From: Heyndrickxia coagulans 36D1
Lineage (GTDB): Bacteria; Bacillota; Bacilli; Bacillales; Bacillaceae_C
Assembly (NCBI RefSeq): GCF_000169195.2
Contig: NC_016023.1
Location: 1-64,000, forward strand
Reading direction: 5' to 3'
DNA: 64,000 bases
Under the pieces are notes generated by a model. It had not been told where the DNA came from, made no database searches, and saw nothing but the letters and a program-made list of their open reading frames with translations. Both the position numbers and the translations under genes were made by a program. Each line of letters opens with the position of its first letter. The stretch's first letter is position 1. This document shows positions 9,194 to 19,800 of this stretch, in pieces.

Positions 9194-10152
9194 GTAGCAG
9201 TTCCCTGTTTTTCAAAGTAACGCCTTGCTGCCGTTTCATCCCGTTTCATTTCTTCAATCAAGTCCTCCACGCGGGCGAACTTTTTCTCTTCGCGGATGCG
9301 CGCAAGCCATTTGACAACTGCTTCTTCCCCGTAAATGGTATCGGAAAAATCAAGCAGATACACTTCTGTCGTTTTTTCATATTCTTCCGGATTTTTAAAC
9401 GTAGGATTGTAGCCAATGCTGCATAAGCCGTTATGCCACGTATCCGCGACCTTCATTTGCACAATGTATACCCCGTTTGGCGGCAGCATATACGACGCGG
9501 TAAGCTTTAGATTTGCCGTTGGAAACCCGAGCTGTCGTCCCCGCTTCTCCCCATGGACGACAATGCCTTTGATCTCATAATCGCGCCCGAGCAGCGGCTT
9601 CACTTCCCCGACTTTTCCTTCCCTGATTTTTGACCGGATCAGGGTGGAGCTGACTTTTTCCCCGGTATTTTCAAGGGCCAGTTTTTCAATCACCGTAATC
9701 CCGAACCTGCCGTTTGCATATTCAGGGAGATTCTCCATATTGCCTTTCCCGAATTTGCCGTATGTATAATCAAAACCAGCAACAACATGTTTCACACCGA
9801 GTGCGGCCAGATATTGGTCGACAAATTGCTGCGGCAAAAGAGACGCAAAACGGGAGGTAAAACGGACGACGAACAGATAATCGACACCAAGTTTTTCAAT
9901 CAACTTGATCTTGTCTTCAAGCGGTGTAATCAGTTCAATGCCATCCTTTTTCTTTCCCAGCACAATAGAAGGATGGGGTTCAAATGTCATGACGGCGCTT
10001 TTCCATCCGTTTTTTTCAGCGATCCCGCGGGCTGTTTTAATCACTTTCTGATGTCCGAGATGGATGCCGTCAAAATAACCCAATGCGATGGCAAGCGGCG
10101 GAAAATCGCCGGGTTTAAAGGAATGGGGATGATGGACCGTTATTGTTTTCAA
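9190..10152 (-). CDS. ribC: bifunctional riboflavin kinase / FMN adenylyltransferase
   Basis: Makes FMN and then FAD from riboflavin. The N-terminal nucleotidyltransferase domain has GYFDGIHLGHQKVI (residues about 26-40) and the segment VSSTLIRSKIREG. The C-terminal riboflavin kinase domain starts around residue 185 with GEKRGRQLGFPTANL and contains NGLCSIGYNPTF. The start is a TTG at 10152 behind AAAAGGTGAG. The protein has 320 residues, the usual RibF/RibC length. It ends the truB-ribC pair and overlaps the rpsO promoter. Confidence 0.96.
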   Translation of the reverse strand: MKTITVHHPHSFKPGDFPPLAIALGYFDGIHLGHQKVIKTARGIAEKNGWKSAVMTFEPHPSIVLGKKKDGIELITPLEDKIKLIEKLGVDYLFVVRFTSRFASLLPQQFVDQYLAALGVKHVVAGFDYTYGKFGKGNMENLPEYANGRFGITVIEKLALENTGEKVSSTLIRSKIREGKVGEVKPLLGRDYEIKGIVVHGEKRGRQLGFPTANLKLTASYMLPPNGVYIVQMKVADTWHNGLCSIGYNPTFKNPEEYEKTTEVYLLDFSDTIYGEEAVVKWLARIREEKKFARVEDLIEEMKRDETAARRYFEKQGTAT

Positions 10153-10190
10153 AATTTCTCACCTTTTCCCTTTTACAAATTGAAGCAGCC

Positions 10191-10222
10191 GCCTTCCTTG
10201 TTTTATACCCGGAAGGCTTTTT
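10191..10222 (+). terminator. plus-strand-oriented terminator-like hairpin between truB and ribC
   Basis: GCCTTCC (10191-10197) and GGAAGGC (10211-10217) are followed on the plus strand by TTTTTATAT. On the minus strand, where the genes are read, no T-run follows. It would stop antisense rather than sense transcription, or act as a plain hairpin ahead of ribC. Confidence 0.5.
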
Positions 10223-11123
10223 ATATCACTTTCGCCGGTTTGATAAAGCCGGGCCTGCCGGAATGCGCCACGTATACCGCGAGTATTTTTCCGCGGAAAA
10301 AGACAGCAAGCCTGTCTCCTGTTTCCGGCCAGGTCTCCGGTTTTTTCAACACGGCACCGTTCTTTACTTTCTCTGCTAATGTATCACTAATTTCCCATTT
10401 CGGCAAATGGCGGATCCCGGCCTCGAGCGGGTAGAGCAGGCTTTCCCTGTCGCCGGTTTCCGCGGCTTTTTCAATCTCCTGAAAGGTGGCGCATTGTTCC
10501 TTTGAAAAACCGCCTGCTTCAATTCTTGTAAGATTGGACATATGTGCCGGATAGCCGAGCTTTTCTCCGATCATAACAGCAAGCGTGCGGATATAGGTGC
10601 CTTTGCTGCATGAAGCGCGGAAACGGAACGACACAACCGGCCCTTCAAAATATTCCCGCCCGTCCAATAGTTCAAGGCTGTAAATTTGCACATTCCTTTT
10701 AGGGCGTTCCACTTCGATGCCCGCCCGCGCATATTCATACAACCTTCTTCCGTTCACCTTGACGGCGGAAAACATCGGCGGGATCTGGGTAATATGCCCG
10801 GTAAACGAAGCGAGTGCGGCTAAAATTTCTTCCCGGCTGATCGGCCGGCTAATTTCCTTTTTTTCAATGATATCGCCGGAAGCATCTTCTGTCGTCGTTG
10901 AAATCCCGATCGTTGCTTCACCTTCGTAAGTTTTGCCGGCATCCTGAAGGTATTCGGCAATCTTTGTCGCACGCCCGATGCAAACCGGGAGGACCCCTTC
11001 CACATCCGGATCAAGCGTGCCGGTATGGCCTGCTTTTTTTGTGCCGAAAAGCTTCCGGATTTTAAAAACACAGTCATGGGAAGTCATCCCCGCCGGTTTC
11101 CAGAGCGGTAAAATGCCATCCAT
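10221..11123 (-). CDS. truB: tRNA pseudouridine-55 synthase
   Basis: Isomerises U55 in the T-loop of tRNAs. The catalytic Asp is in GHTGTLDPDVEGVLP (residues about 35-49). YEYARAGIEVERP, SCSKGTYIRTLAVMIGEKLG and the C-terminal PUA-like region follow. The ATG at 11123 starts MDGILPLWKPAGMTSHDC, the family start, behind AAAGGAAGTGG. Thirteen further in-frame codons upstream are not supported. It is preceded by a terminator-like hairpin after rbfA. Confidence 0.96.
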   Translation of the reverse strand: MDGILPLWKPAGMTSHDCVFKIRKLFGTKKAGHTGTLDPDVEGVLPVCIGRATKIAEYLQDAGKTYEGEATIGISTTTEDASGDIIEKKEISRPISREEILAALASFTGHITQIPPMFSAVKVNGRRLYEYARAGIEVERPKRNVQIYSLELLDGREYFEGPVVSFRFRASCSKGTYIRTLAVMIGEKLGYPAHMSNLTRIEAGGFSKEQCATFQEIEKAAETGDRESLLYPLEAGIRHLPKWEISDTLAEKVKNGAVLKKPETWPETGDRLAVFFRGKILAVYVAHSGRPGFIKPAKVI

Positions 11124-11159
11124 GGCGCCACTTCCTTTCGCAAATCCAATAGAATCACT

Positions 11160-11209
11160 CAAAAAAAGGAAACTTACCGAACCGTGTTCCGGCTCCGATC
11201 AGTTTCCTG
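11160..11209 (-). terminator. terminator or attenuator between rbfA and truB
   Basis: On the minus strand AGGAAACT pairs with AGTTTCCT around a 26-base GC-rich loop and is followed by seven T. It lies just past the rbfA stop and about 40 bases before truB, so it probably lowers expression of truB-ribC relative to the nusA-infB genes. Confidence 0.75.
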
Positions 11210-11215
11210 AAACAT

Positions 11216-11563
11216 TCATTCATCCGTGTCATGGATTTTTTTGATCAGCGTCTCAATGCGGTTGCCGTATTCGATGGATTCATCGATTTCAAAAATCAGT
11301 TCAGGCGTTTTGCGGAGCCGGATCCTTTTGCCAACTTCCGAGCGGATAAAGCCTTTTGCTTTTTCCAGGCCGTCAAGGGTGTCTTTCTTTTGTACCTCAT
11401 CGCCGAGGACGGTGAGGTACACTTTTGCCTGCTGAAGATCGCCTGTTACTTCCACATCGGTTACAGTGACAAAGCCGACACGCGGATCTTTTAGTTTTCG
11501 CCCGATAATGTCGCTCAGCTCTTTTTTCATTTGCTCGCCAACCCTATTTGCACGAAGATTCAT
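11216..11563 (-). CDS. rbfA: ribosome-binding factor A
   Basis: 30S maturation factor with a KH-like fold that helps process the 5' end of 16S rRNA. The 115 residues begin [20 protein letters not shown] and contain [20 protein letters not shown]. The ATG at 11563 follows GAGGTG at good spacing, and the codon before it is an in-frame TTG. It lies downstream of infB and ylxP as in B. subtilis. Confidence 0.95.
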   Translation of the reverse strand: MNLRANRVGEQMKKELSDIIGRKLKDPRVGFVTVTDVEVTGDLQQAKVYLTVLGDEVQKKDTLDGLEKAKGFIRSEVGKRIRLRKTPELIFEIDESIEYGNRIETLIKKIHDTDE

Positions 11564-11577
11564 CAATCACACCTCAT

Positions 11578-11856
11578 TTATAGCCATTCAATATTTGTTT
11601 CAAGACGCTCCCATTCAGGGAAGGAATCCAGAAAGAGAATTGCCCGCTGCAATTCTCTTTCAGCCGCCGCCCGGCTTGAAGCAACGGTCACGACTTCAAC
11701 GAGGGTCCGCTGCCAGGCATCCTGGAAATCCATTTCACCGGCTGCAACATTATATTTTTGCTTTAGCCGCGTCAATATTCTTTGCAGCACTGCCCTTTTT
11801 TCTTTCAATGAACGGGCATCATAAATGCGAAATTCGCAACGGGCGCTCCCAATCAT
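11578..11856 (-). CDS. ylxP: DUF503 family protein YlxP
   Basis: Small conserved protein with no established function, always near infB and rbfA in Bacillus, so a link to translation or ribosome assembly is inferred from context only. The 92 residues contain the DUF503 segment [23 protein letters not shown] and [16 protein letters not shown]. Its ATG overlaps the infB stop in an ATGA junction, suggesting coupling. Confidence 0.92.
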   Translation of the reverse strand: MIGSARCEFRIYDARSLKEKRAVLQRILTRLKQKYNVAAGEMDFQDAWQRTLVEVVTVASSRAAAERELQRAILFLDSFPEWERLETNIEWL

Positions 11857-14381
11857 GCTCTTTCAATTTCCTCCATGATAAAGGACTCGATGACATCTCC
11901 TTCTTTGATGTCATTAAAGTTTTTAATCGTAATCCCGCATTCATATCCCTGGTTGACTTCTTTCACATCATCTTTATAGCGTTTCAGCGTATCAATTACA
12001 CCTTCATAAATGACCACGCCGTCACGGATGACGCGCACGCCGCTGTCACGGGTGATTTTTCCGTCGGTGACATAGCCGCCCGCAATCGTGCCGATCCGTG
12101 ATACTTTAAACGTCTGCCGCACTTCAACCTGGCCGATGATTTTTTCTTTGTATTCCGGATCAAGCATCCCTTTCATGGCAGATTCGATTTCTTCGATCGC
12201 TTTGTAGATAATGCGGTGCAGGCGGATATCCACTTTTTCCGTTTCGGCTGCGCGTTTGGCGTTATTATCCGGGCGGACATTAAAGCCAATAATAATCGCA
12301 TTCGAAGCGGAAGCAAGCGTCACATCGGATTCATTAATCGCGCCGACGCCCGTATGGATAACGTTAATGTTGACGCCCTCCACATCAATCTTTTGCAAAG
12401 CGGCGGTCAATGCTTCTACAGAGCCTTGCACATCCGCTTTGACAATCACATTTAATTCTTTCATTTCCCCTTGCTTCATTTGCTCAAACAACGTGTCAAG
12501 GCTGACGCGCGCGGTTTCGTTACGGTGCGCCTGGACAGCCTGTTGTTTCCGCGCTTCCCCGACCTGGCGGGCTGTTTTCTCATCTTCAAAGACAACAAAA
12601 CGGTCGCCGGCTTCCGGTACATCATTTAAACCGGTAATTTCAACAGGCGTGGACGGCCCTGCTTCTTTCACGCGACGGCCGAGATCATTGACCATCGCAC
12701 GGACGCGCCCGTAAGTGTGACCGACTACAATCGGGTCGCCGATGCGCAAAGTGCCGTTTTGTACGAGCAAAGTGGCAACCGGGCCCCTGCCTTTATCAAG
12801 GCGCGCTTCAATAACCGAACCGAGTGCGCGGCGGTTCGGGTTTGCTTTCAGTTCTTCCACTTCGCTGACAAGCAAAATCATTTCAAGCAGATTGTCAATC
12901 CCTTCACCGGTTAGAGCAGAAATCGGGACAAAAATCGTATCCCCGCCCCAGTCTTCCGGAACCAGATTGTATTCCGTCAGTTCCTGCATGACTCGTTCGG
13001 GGTTCGCTGTCGGTTTATCAATTTTATTGACCGCAACAATGATCGGAACGCCGGCTGCTTTCGCGTGGTTAATGGCTTCCACTGTCTGCGGCTTCACGCC
13101 GTCATCGGCAGCAACAACAAGCACGGTAATGTCCGTCACTTGCGCCCCCCGCGCACGCATTGTTGTAAAGGCTTCATGCCCCGGCGTGTCTAAAAATGTA
13201 ATTTTTTTGCCGCCTACTTTCACCTGGTATGCACCGATATGCTGGGTAATCCCGCCTGCTTCTCCGGCGGTGACTTTTGTATGGCGGATGGAATCGAGCG
13301 TTGTCGTTTTCCCATGGTCAACATGGCCCATAATGGTGACAACCGGCGGGCGGACTTCGAGGTCTTCTTCACGGTCTTCCGTAAAATACGTTTCCAGATC
13401 CGTCTGGTCAACGATCACTTTTTCTTCCACTTCAACGCCGTATTCCGAAGCAATCAGTTCAATGGCGTCTTTGTCAAGCTGCTGGTTGATCGTTGCCGCA
13501 ACGCCGAGCAGGAACAGTTTTTTAATAATTTCGGAAGGTTCCCTGTAGAGCTTCTTCGCAAGTTCCGCAACGGTCAGCGATTCTGTGAACGTAATTTTTT
13601 CAGGCAGTTCTTTTACCTTTTGGACCGGCTGCGGCTGCGGTTTGAAGTTTTTATTTTTCCGGTTATTTTTCTTTTGTTTGTTAAACGGCCGTCCGTTGTT
13701 GCCGCGGTTTCCGTTATTGCTACGGTTTCCATTGCCACTGTTGCGGTTATTCCCGTTGTTCCGGCTGTTCCCGCTGTTTTGATTATTCCTGTTGTTGCCC
13801 GCGGCTTGGGTGTTTCCATTGCTCCGGTTGTTGCTTGTGTTCTGGCTGTTTCCGTTATTCCGGTTGTTACTTGCAGCCTGGCTTTTTTCGTTATTCCGGT
13901 TGTTGCTTGCGGCCTGGGTGTTTCCATTGCTCCGGTTGTTGCCGCCGGTTTGGCCGTTCCTGTTATTCCGATTGTTGCCGCCCGTTCTGCTCTTCCCATC
14001 GCTGCGGTTGCTGCCGCCAGAGCGGTTATTGTTATTGTTTCTGCTGTTTCCGTTATCCCCTTGGTTTTTGCTGTTTTGGCCGTTTCCGTGATTCGGCTTC
14101 TGGTTTTCGCGCCGGGTGCGGTTTTCGGGTTTGTTTCCTTGTCGGTCCCCGGTTTCGGACCTGGTGCTTCTTTCATTTCTGGTCGGCCCGTTTTGCCCGT
14201 TTTTCTTGCCATCCTGCTGATTTTTGCCGCTGTAAACCGTATCCAGCTTCCTTACTGTTTCCCCATCGATCATTGACATATGATTGGATACCTCTATATT
14301 CATTTGTTTTAGTTTCGTGATAATTTCCTTACTTGATGTATGATGAGCTTTCGCATATTCGTAAACACGTATTTTGCTCAT
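11853..14381 (-). CDS. infB: translation initiation factor IF-2
   Basis: GTPase that places initiator tRNA on the 30S subunit. The N-terminal IF2 domain (residues 1-50, [18 protein letters not shown]) is followed by a 200-residue low-complexity linker (about 51-250) made almost only of N, G, R, S, Q, T and K. Residues 133-204 of it are six tandem 12-residue repeats. A second IF2_N domain lies at about 255-305. The GTPase has GHVDHGKT (352-359), DTPGHE and NKID, and the C-terminal C1/C2 domains follow. The 842 residues exceed B. subtilis IF-2 (about 716), mostly because of the linker. Confidence 0.97.
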   Translation of the reverse strand: MSKIRVYEYAKAHHTSSKEIITKLKQMNIEVSNHMSMIDGETVRKLDTVYSGKNQQDGKKNGQNGPTRNERSTRSETGDRQGNKPENRTRRENQKPNHGNGQNSKNQGDNGNSRNNNNNRSGGSNRSDGKSRTGGNNRNNRNGQTGGNNRSNGNTQAASNNRNNEKSQAASNNRNNGNSQNTSNNRSNGNTQAAGNNRNNQNSGNSRNNGNNRNSGNGNRSNNGNRGNNGRPFNKQKKNNRKNKNFKPQPQPVQKVKELPEKITFTESLTVAELAKKLYREPSEIIKKLFLLGVAATINQQLDKDAIELIASEYGVEVEEKVIVDQTDLETYFTEDREEDLEVRPPVVTIMGHVDHGKTTTLDSIRHTKVTAGEAGGITQHIGAYQVKVGGKKITFLDTPGHEAFTTMRARGAQVTDITVLVVAADDGVKPQTVEAINHAKAAGVPIIVAVNKIDKPTANPERVMQELTEYNLVPEDWGGDTIFVPISALTGEGIDNLLEMILLVSEVEELKANPNRRALGSVIEARLDKGRGPVATLLVQNGTLRIGDPIVVGHTYGRVRAMVNDLGRRVKEAGPSTPVEITGLNDVPEAGDRFVVFEDEKTARQVGEARKQQAVQAHRNETARVSLDTLFEQMKQGEMKELNVIVKADVQGSVEALTAALQKIDVEGVNINVIHTGVGAINESDVTLASASNAIIIGFNVRPDNNAKRAAETEKVDIRLHRIIYKAIEEIESAMKGMLDPEYKEKIIGQVEVRQTFKVSRIGTIAGGYVTDGKITRDSGVRVIRDGVVIYEGVIDTLKRYKDDVKEVNQGYECGITIKNFNDIKEGDVIESFIMEEIERA
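13770..13985 (-). repeat. 36-bp coding minisatellite in infB (six copies)
   Basis: Codons 133-204 of infB form six tandem 12-residue units of the pattern x-x-[S/G]-N-N-R-[N/S]-N-x-x-x-Q (the last unit ends G). At DNA level the 36-base units are clearly related but diverged. Flanking sequence on both sides is the same kind of Asn/Gly-rich composition without the strict period. Confidence 0.85.
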
Positions 14382-14395
14382 GTCGTCACCCCCAC

Positions 14396-14704
14396 CTATG
14401 ATTCATCGAGCAGTTCAGCAAGTTTTTCCGCAAATCCGCGGTCACTTACTGCCACTGCGACTCTCGCCTCTTTCCCAATGGCTTTTCCAAGCATTTCCCT
14501 CGTCTCTATCCACCGTACCGGTACATGATAGAAACGGCATTTGTCTAACAATTTTTTTGACGTATTGGATGAGGCATCTTTTGAAAGCAATACAAGTTTT
14601 GCCTGGCCTGCCCGGATTTCTTTCAGGACAGGCTCCTCTCCCGAAACGATCTTTCCTGCCTTGAACGCAAGGCCTAAAAGGGACATTGCCTGCTTCCCGT
14701 TCAT
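14396..14704 (-). CDS. ylxQ: L7Ae-family ribosomal-type protein YlxQ
   Basis: RNA-binding protein of the L7Ae/L30e/Gadd45 fold that binds kink-turns. The 102 residues begin [24 protein letters not shown] and contain [16 protein letters not shown]. Its start overlaps the rnpM stop (ATGA). It lies between rnpM and infB, the standard nusA-operon position. Its cellular target is not evident. Confidence 0.93.
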   Translation of the reverse strand: MNGKQAMSLLGLAFKAGKIVSGEEPVLKEIRAGQAKLVLLSKDASSNTSKKLLDKCRFYHVPVRWIETREMLGKAIGKEARVAVAVSDRGFAEKLAELLDES

Positions 14705-14994
14705 GATTTTTGTTTATTCTCCTTTTTTTCCTTTTGAATAAACGCGATGATTTCATCGTAAAAAGCATCTTCTACAGCGGCACCAAGATGGGATGAGAGA
14801 ATATTTTTTTTCTTTGCCAACAGCACCGCTTCCTCGTCTTTTGAAAGATAGGCGCCTCTTCCTGACTTTTTCCCGGTCGGGTCAATCGAAACATCGCCTT
14901 CCTTGGAACGGACGATACGGACCATTTCTTTTTTCGGTTTCATTTCTCCCGTTGCTACGCATTTTCTCATCGGAATTTTCTTACGTGTCGCCAT
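14701..14994 (-). CDS. rnpM: YlxR family RNA-binding protein (RNase P modulator)
   Basis: DUF448 protein, recently described in B. subtilis as a modulator of RNase P. The 97 residues begin MATRKKIPMRKCVATGEMKPK and contain VRSKEGDVSIDPTGKKSGRGAYLS, the conserved basic surface. ATG 14994 is chosen because AAGGAG lies ten bases upstream and matches the family start. A GTG three codons earlier is possible. It follows nusA by a few bases. Confidence 0.93.
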   Translation of the reverse strand: MATRKKIPMRKCVATGEMKPKKEMVRIVRSKEGDVSIDPTGKKSGRGAYLSKDEEAVLLAKKKNILSSHLGAAVEDAFYDEIIAFIQKEKKENKQKS

Positions 14995-15006
14995 CAGCCC
15001 CACTCC

Positions 15007-16206
15007 TTATTCGATCTCTTCATCTTTCCCACCGTTTTCAGGCAGATCCGCTTCTTTCGCATCCGGTACGGCCAGTGCTTCGGAAGTGCGGCCGGCATCA
15101 TCGTCATCAAAAAGCCCCGGTGTTTCCCCGTCTATGTCATCATTGGTTTCAGAACGCGGATAAATGCCTGACTCCCTTGCATCCGTTTCGCTCTTAATAT
15201 CAATTTTCCAGCCTGTGAGTTTCGCGGCAAGCCGGGCGTTTTGGCCGCGTTTCCCGATTGCAAGCGACAGCTGGTAATCCGGAACGATGACCGTTGTAGC
15301 CTTATTGTTTTCGTCAACAAGCACATCAAGCACTTTTGCAGGGCTTAACGCATTTGCTACAAATTTAGCCGGGTCGTCCGACCATTTTACAATATCAATC
15401 TTTTCCCCGTGAAGTTCATTTACAATCGCCTGGACGCGCTGCCCTTTAGGCCCGACGCATGCGCCGACAGGATCAACCTCCGGGCGGTCGGTGTAAACCG
15501 AAATTTTCGAACGGTCCCCTGCTTCGCGGGCGATCGAACGGATTTCTACGATGCCATCGTAAATTTCCGGCACTTCAAGTTCAAACAGCCGTTTTAAAAG
15601 GCCGGGATGGGTGCGCGAGACAAAAATTTGCGGCCCCTTTGTTGTCCGTTCGACTTTTGTAATGTAGACCTTAATCCGGTCATGCGGGTTGTACGTTTCA
15701 TTCGGGGATTGTTCCCCCGGCGGCAGCAGTGCTTCTGTTTTTCCGAGGCTGACATACGTAAAACGCGGATCTTTCCGCTGCACAATCCCGGTCATGACCT
15801 CGTCTTCACGGTCGATAAATTGATTGTAAATGATTCCCCGTTCCGCTTCCCGGACGCGCTGCGTGACAACCTGTTTTGCTGTCTGTGCGGCGATCCGGCC
15901 AAAATCTTTCGGCGTGACTTCCAATTCGACAACATCGCCGATTTCATAAGACGGATTGATTTTCTGGGCATCTTCAAGCGAAATTTCAAGGCGCGGGTCA
16001 AATACTTCTTCAACCACGTCTTTACGCGCGAACACACGGATCGTCCCGTTCGCCAGATTTAAATCCGTCCTTACATTCTGTGCCTGGTTAAAATTGCGGC
16101 GGTATGCCGATACAAGCGCGGCTTCGATGGCTTCAACGAGCACATCCCGCGAAATTCCTTTTTCTTTTTCAAGTATCGTAAGCGCATCTACCAGTTCTGA
16201 GCTCAT
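15007..16206 (-). CDS. nusA: transcription termination/antitermination factor NusA
   Basis: RNA polymerase-associated factor that promotes pausing and intrinsic termination. The N-terminal polymerase-binding domain ([21 protein letters not shown]) is followed by S1 (about residues 135-200) and two KH domains ([20 protein letters not shown] and [20 protein letters not shown]). The short acidic tail ends in EE-rich sequence, normal for Bacillus NusA, which lacks the C-terminal repeats of E. coli. The ATG at 16206 is chosen for its GAAGGGGGATCC upstream and family fit. A strong hairpin lies in the operon leader. Confidence 0.97.
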   Translation of the reverse strand: MSSELVDALTILEKEKGISRDVLVEAIEAALVSAYRRNFNQAQNVRTDLNLANGTIRVFARKDVVEEVFDPRLEISLEDAQKINPSYEIGDVVELEVTPKDFGRIAAQTAKQVVTQRVREAERGIIYNQFIDREDEVMTGIVQRKDPRFTYVSLGKTEALLPPGEQSPNETYNPHDRIKVYITKVERTTKGPQIFVSRTHPGLLKRLFELEVPEIYDGIVEIRSIAREAGDRSKISVYTDRPEVDPVGACVGPKGQRVQAIVNELHGEKIDIVKWSDDPAKFVANALSPAKVLDVLVDENNKATTVIVPDYQLSLAIGKRGQNARLAAKLTGWKIDIKSETDARESGIYPRSETNDDIDGETPGLFDDDDAGRTSEALAVPDAKEADLPENGGKDEEIE

Positions 16207-16248
16207 GGAAATTGGATCCCCCTTCATTTTTTGAAAAATGATGCATTT

Positions 16249-16716
16249 TTAAAATTCAACGGCAAGCCGTGCGTTGGCCACTTTGTCATACGGAATTTCC
16301 TTCTCGATTTTCTTCGTTTTCACTTTACATTCTAATGTTAGGCACCCGTTGTGAAAAGCAATCAATTTTCCCTGGAACGTTTTCTCCCCGTCAAGCGGTT
16401 CATACGTTTTCACGAGGACGGTCCGGCCGACAGCACGTTCAAAGTCACGCGCTTTTTTTAACGGGCGTTCCGCACCCGGGGAGGAAACCTCAAGGAAATA
16501 ATTATGGGGAATCGGGTCCACTTCATCGAGCTTTTCCCCGAGCCGTTCGCTGACGAGCCCGCATTCTTCGATATCGACCCCGTTTTCTTTGTCAATATAC
16601 ACGCGAAGAAACCAGTTTTTTCCTTCTTTGACGTATTCGATATCAACAAGTTCAAGGCCGAGCCCTTCCACAACCGGGGATGCCAGTTGTTCCACCACTT
16701 CAACGACTTTACTCAT
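16249..16716 (-). CDS. rimP: ribosome maturation factor RimP
   Basis: Assists 30S assembly around S12/central pseudoknot. The 155 residues begin [25 protein letters not shown] in shape, with [37 protein letters not shown] and a C-terminal SH3-like domain. The ATG at 16716 follows TGAGGAGGTC. The in-frame codons upstream reach back into the leader hairpin and are not coding. First gene of the nusA operon. Confidence 0.96.
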   Translation of the reverse strand: MSKVVEVVEQLASPVVEGLGLELVDIEYVKEGKNWFLRVYIDKENGVDIEECGLVSERLGEKLDEVDPIPHNYFLEVSSPGAERPLKKARDFERAVGRTVLVKTYEPLDGEKTFQGKLIAFHNGCLTLECKVKTKKIEKEIPYDKVANARLAVEF

Positions 16717-16740
16717 GCTGACCTCCTCAAAAATCCGATT

Positions 16741-16779
16741 TAAAACACGAAAGAGCGGGGTGATGGCCCCACTCTTTCG
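16741..16779 (-). terminator. intrinsic terminator in the rimP-nusA leader (attenuator candidate)
   Basis: On the minus strand a 13-bp stem (CGAAAGAGTGGGG with CCCCGCTCTTTCG, one G-U pair) and 6-base loop are followed by TGTTTTA. It lies downstream of the predicted rimP promoter and 25 bases upstream of the rimP start, so it is inside the operon's own leader as well as behind polC. A NusA-responsive leader terminator has been reported for B. subtilis nusA, as I recall. Confidence 0.8.
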
Positions 16780-16812
16780 CACGAGCGTTTATCCGTAGTA
16801 TTTCCATAAAAA

Positions 16813-16841
16813 ACTATACCATAACAGGCAAAAAAAAGCAA
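16813..16841 (-). promoter_or_regulatory. sigma-A promoter of the rimP-nusA-infB operon
   Basis: On the minus strand TTGCTT (16836-16841) and TATAGT (16813-16818) are 17 bases apart, and TGG immediately precedes the -10 (extended -10). It lies in the 145-base gap between polC and rimP. Confidence 0.65.
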
Positions 16842-16861
16842 ACAGCGGGCTTTAACCGTAT

Positions 16862-19800
16862 TTAGAAAAGCGACAGCTGGTTCTGCTCCGGCAGCGACTC
16901 TAAGCAGCCGTGCCCGTCAAGGTATTCCATAATCGTTTTGGAGACTTTTCCGCGGCGCTGCAAGTCTTCTTTAGAAAGGAATTCGCCTTCTTCGCGCGCT
17001 TTTACGATATTGACCGCAGCGTTTGTACCAAGACCCGGAATCGCATTAAACGGCGGAATGAGCGAATCGCCGTCAATGACAAACTTGTCTGCTTCCGACC
17101 GGTACAAATCAATCGGCTGGAAGCGGAAGCCGCGCGCCGTCATTTCAAGCGCCAGTTCGAGCACGGTCAGCAAACTTTTCTCCTTCGCCGATGCGTCCAT
17201 CCCTTTTGCATTAATTTCACTGATTTTTGCCTTGATGGAATTCGAGCCGTGGATCATGACATCGAGATCGAAATCCTCCGCGCGCACCGTAAAATACGTC
17301 GCATAGTAGATCAGCGGATGGTACACCTTGAAGTAAGCGATCCTTACCGCCATCAGCACATAGGCGGTGGCATGGGCTTTCGGGAACATGTATTTAATCT
17401 TTTTGCACGATTCAATATACCAATTCGGCACGTTTTGCTTGATCATTTCCTCTTCCATTTCAGGCGTGAGCCCTTTCCCTTTCCGTACCGATTCCATAAT
17501 TTTAAAAGCAAGGGAGGGCTCTAAGCCCTGATAGATTAAATAGACCATAATATCGTCCCGGCAGCCGATTACTTCAGGCAGGGTGCAGGTGCCGTTTTGG
17601 ATCAGTTCCTGGGCGTTGCCGAGCCATACGTCCGTTCCGTGCGAAAGCCCTGAAATCTGGACCAGTTCGGCAAAAGTCGTCGGCTTTGTATCTTCCAGCA
17701 TCTGGCGCACAAACTTTGTGCCAAATTCCGGAATACCGAGCGTGCCGGTTTTACACATAATCTGCTCTTCCGTAACCCCGAGCGGTTCCGGCCCACTGAA
17801 AATTTTCATCACTTCCGGGTCATCGGTCGGGATCGTTTTCGGGTCAATCCCGCTTAAGTCCTGGAGCATGCGGATGACGGTCGGATCATCGTGCCCGAGT
17901 ATATCAAGCTTCAAAATATTATCGTGGATCGAGTGGAAATCAAAATGCGTTGTCCGCCATTCCGAATTGTGATCGTCCGCCGGATACTGGATCGGCGTAA
18001 AATCGTATATATCCATATAATCCGGGACGACGATAATGCCGCCCGGATGCTGGCCGGTCGTCCGTTTCACCCCGGTGCAGCCCTGGACAAGCCGGTCAAT
18101 TTCCGCGCTCCGGAATGTCAGGTTATGGTCCTGGGCATACCCTTTTACATAGCCGTAGGCCGTTTTTTCCGCAACCGTGCCGATCGTGCCGGCGCGGTAT
18201 ACATACTCTTCGCCGAACAACACTTTTGTATAGGCGTGGGCGCGCGGCTGGTAATCGCCCGAAAAGTTCAGGTCAATATCCGGCACCTTGTCCCCTTTAA
18301 AGCCAAGGAACGTTTCAAACGGAATATCATGGCCGTCTTTTTTGTATTTTGCCCCGCACGCCGGGCAGTTTTTATCCGGCAGGTCAAAACCGGAACCGAC
18401 CGAACCGTCATTGAAAAACTCGGAATGCTTGCAGTTCGGGCACACATAATGCGGCGGGAGCGGGTTGACTTCGGTGATTTCCGTCATCGTTGCAACAAGC
18501 GAAGAGCCGACAGACCCCCGCGAACCGACAAGGTAACCGTCATTCAATGATTTCTTGACAAGTTTATGGGCAATCAGATAAATGACCGCAAATCCGTGGC
18601 CGATAATGCTTTTTAGCTCTTTTTCAAGCCGTGCTTCGACGATTTCGGGAAGCGGGTCCCCGTAAATCATCTTCGCGCGCTTATAGCTTTGCTCGCGGAT
18701 TTCTTCTTCCGCCCCTTCAATTTTCGGCGTGTACAACTCATCTTTTACCGGCTTGACGTCCTCGATTAAGCCGGCAATTTTATTCGTGTTGTCAACCACG
18801 ATTTCTTTTGCCTTTTCTTCGCCTAAAAACGAGAAGCATGCAAGCATTTCATCCGTCGTGCGGAAATGCACGTCCGGCAGCCGGTGCCGGTTCAGCGGAT
18901 TGGCACCGCCCTGGGAGCTGATCAGGATTTTCCGGTAAATTTTGTCTTCGGGGTTTAAATAATGGACATTGCCTGTTGCGACAACCGGCAGATTTAATTT
19001 TTCCCCGAGCCTGACGATTTTCGTGATGATTTCTTCAAGCGCCTTTTCATCCCTTATCAGTTCCTGGTCGATGAGCGGGGCGTACACTTCTTTCGGATGG
19101 ACTTCAAGATAATCATAAAAGCGGGCGATCTCCTCTACTTCCGCCGGATCTTTCTGCATCATGCCTTCAAATACTTCGCCTTTGTCACAGCCGGACCCGA
19201 CGAGAATGCCTTCCCGGTACTTTTGCAGCTCGGAACGCGGAATACGCGGCACACGGTAAAAGTAATCGATATGGGAAAGAGAAATCAGTTTAAATAAATT
19301 TTTCAAGCCTTCCTGCGTCCGGACAAGCAGCGTGCAGTGCGACGGGCGCGCCCGCTTGTACGCGCCGCCTTCCCCCATATACTGGTTCAGCTCGTCATGG
19401 TATGTGATCCCCCGGTTACGGGCGTCTTTCAGCATTTTTAAAAAGATTTGTCCTGTTGCTTCCGTATCGTAGATTGCGCGGTGGTGCTGGGTCAGTTCCA
19501 CATTGAATTTTTTCGCGAGCGTGTTCAGCCGGTAGTTTTTGAAATCCGGATATAAAAACCGTCCGAGTTCGAGCGTATCAATGACGGGGTTATTGGATTT
19601 CGGCAGCCCGGCTTTTTTCAGGCCAACGTTTAAAAACCCGATGTCGAACGAAGCATTGTGGGCTACAAGCACCGCGTCGCCAATCCATTCATTGTATTCT
19701 TTCAACACTTCGGAAATGTCCGGCGCATCTTTTAACATATCGTCGGTAATATGGGTCAGCTCAATAATCGTATTGGACAGCGGACGTCCGGGATTGGCAA

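Noticed and set aside
13239-14276. A 345-codon plus-strand reading frame opposite infB, rich in Val/Ala/Pro
   Set aside because: It is the antisense of the infB repeat and GTPase region. Its composition comes from reading Asn/Gly codons backwards, and no ribosome site or known domain supports it.
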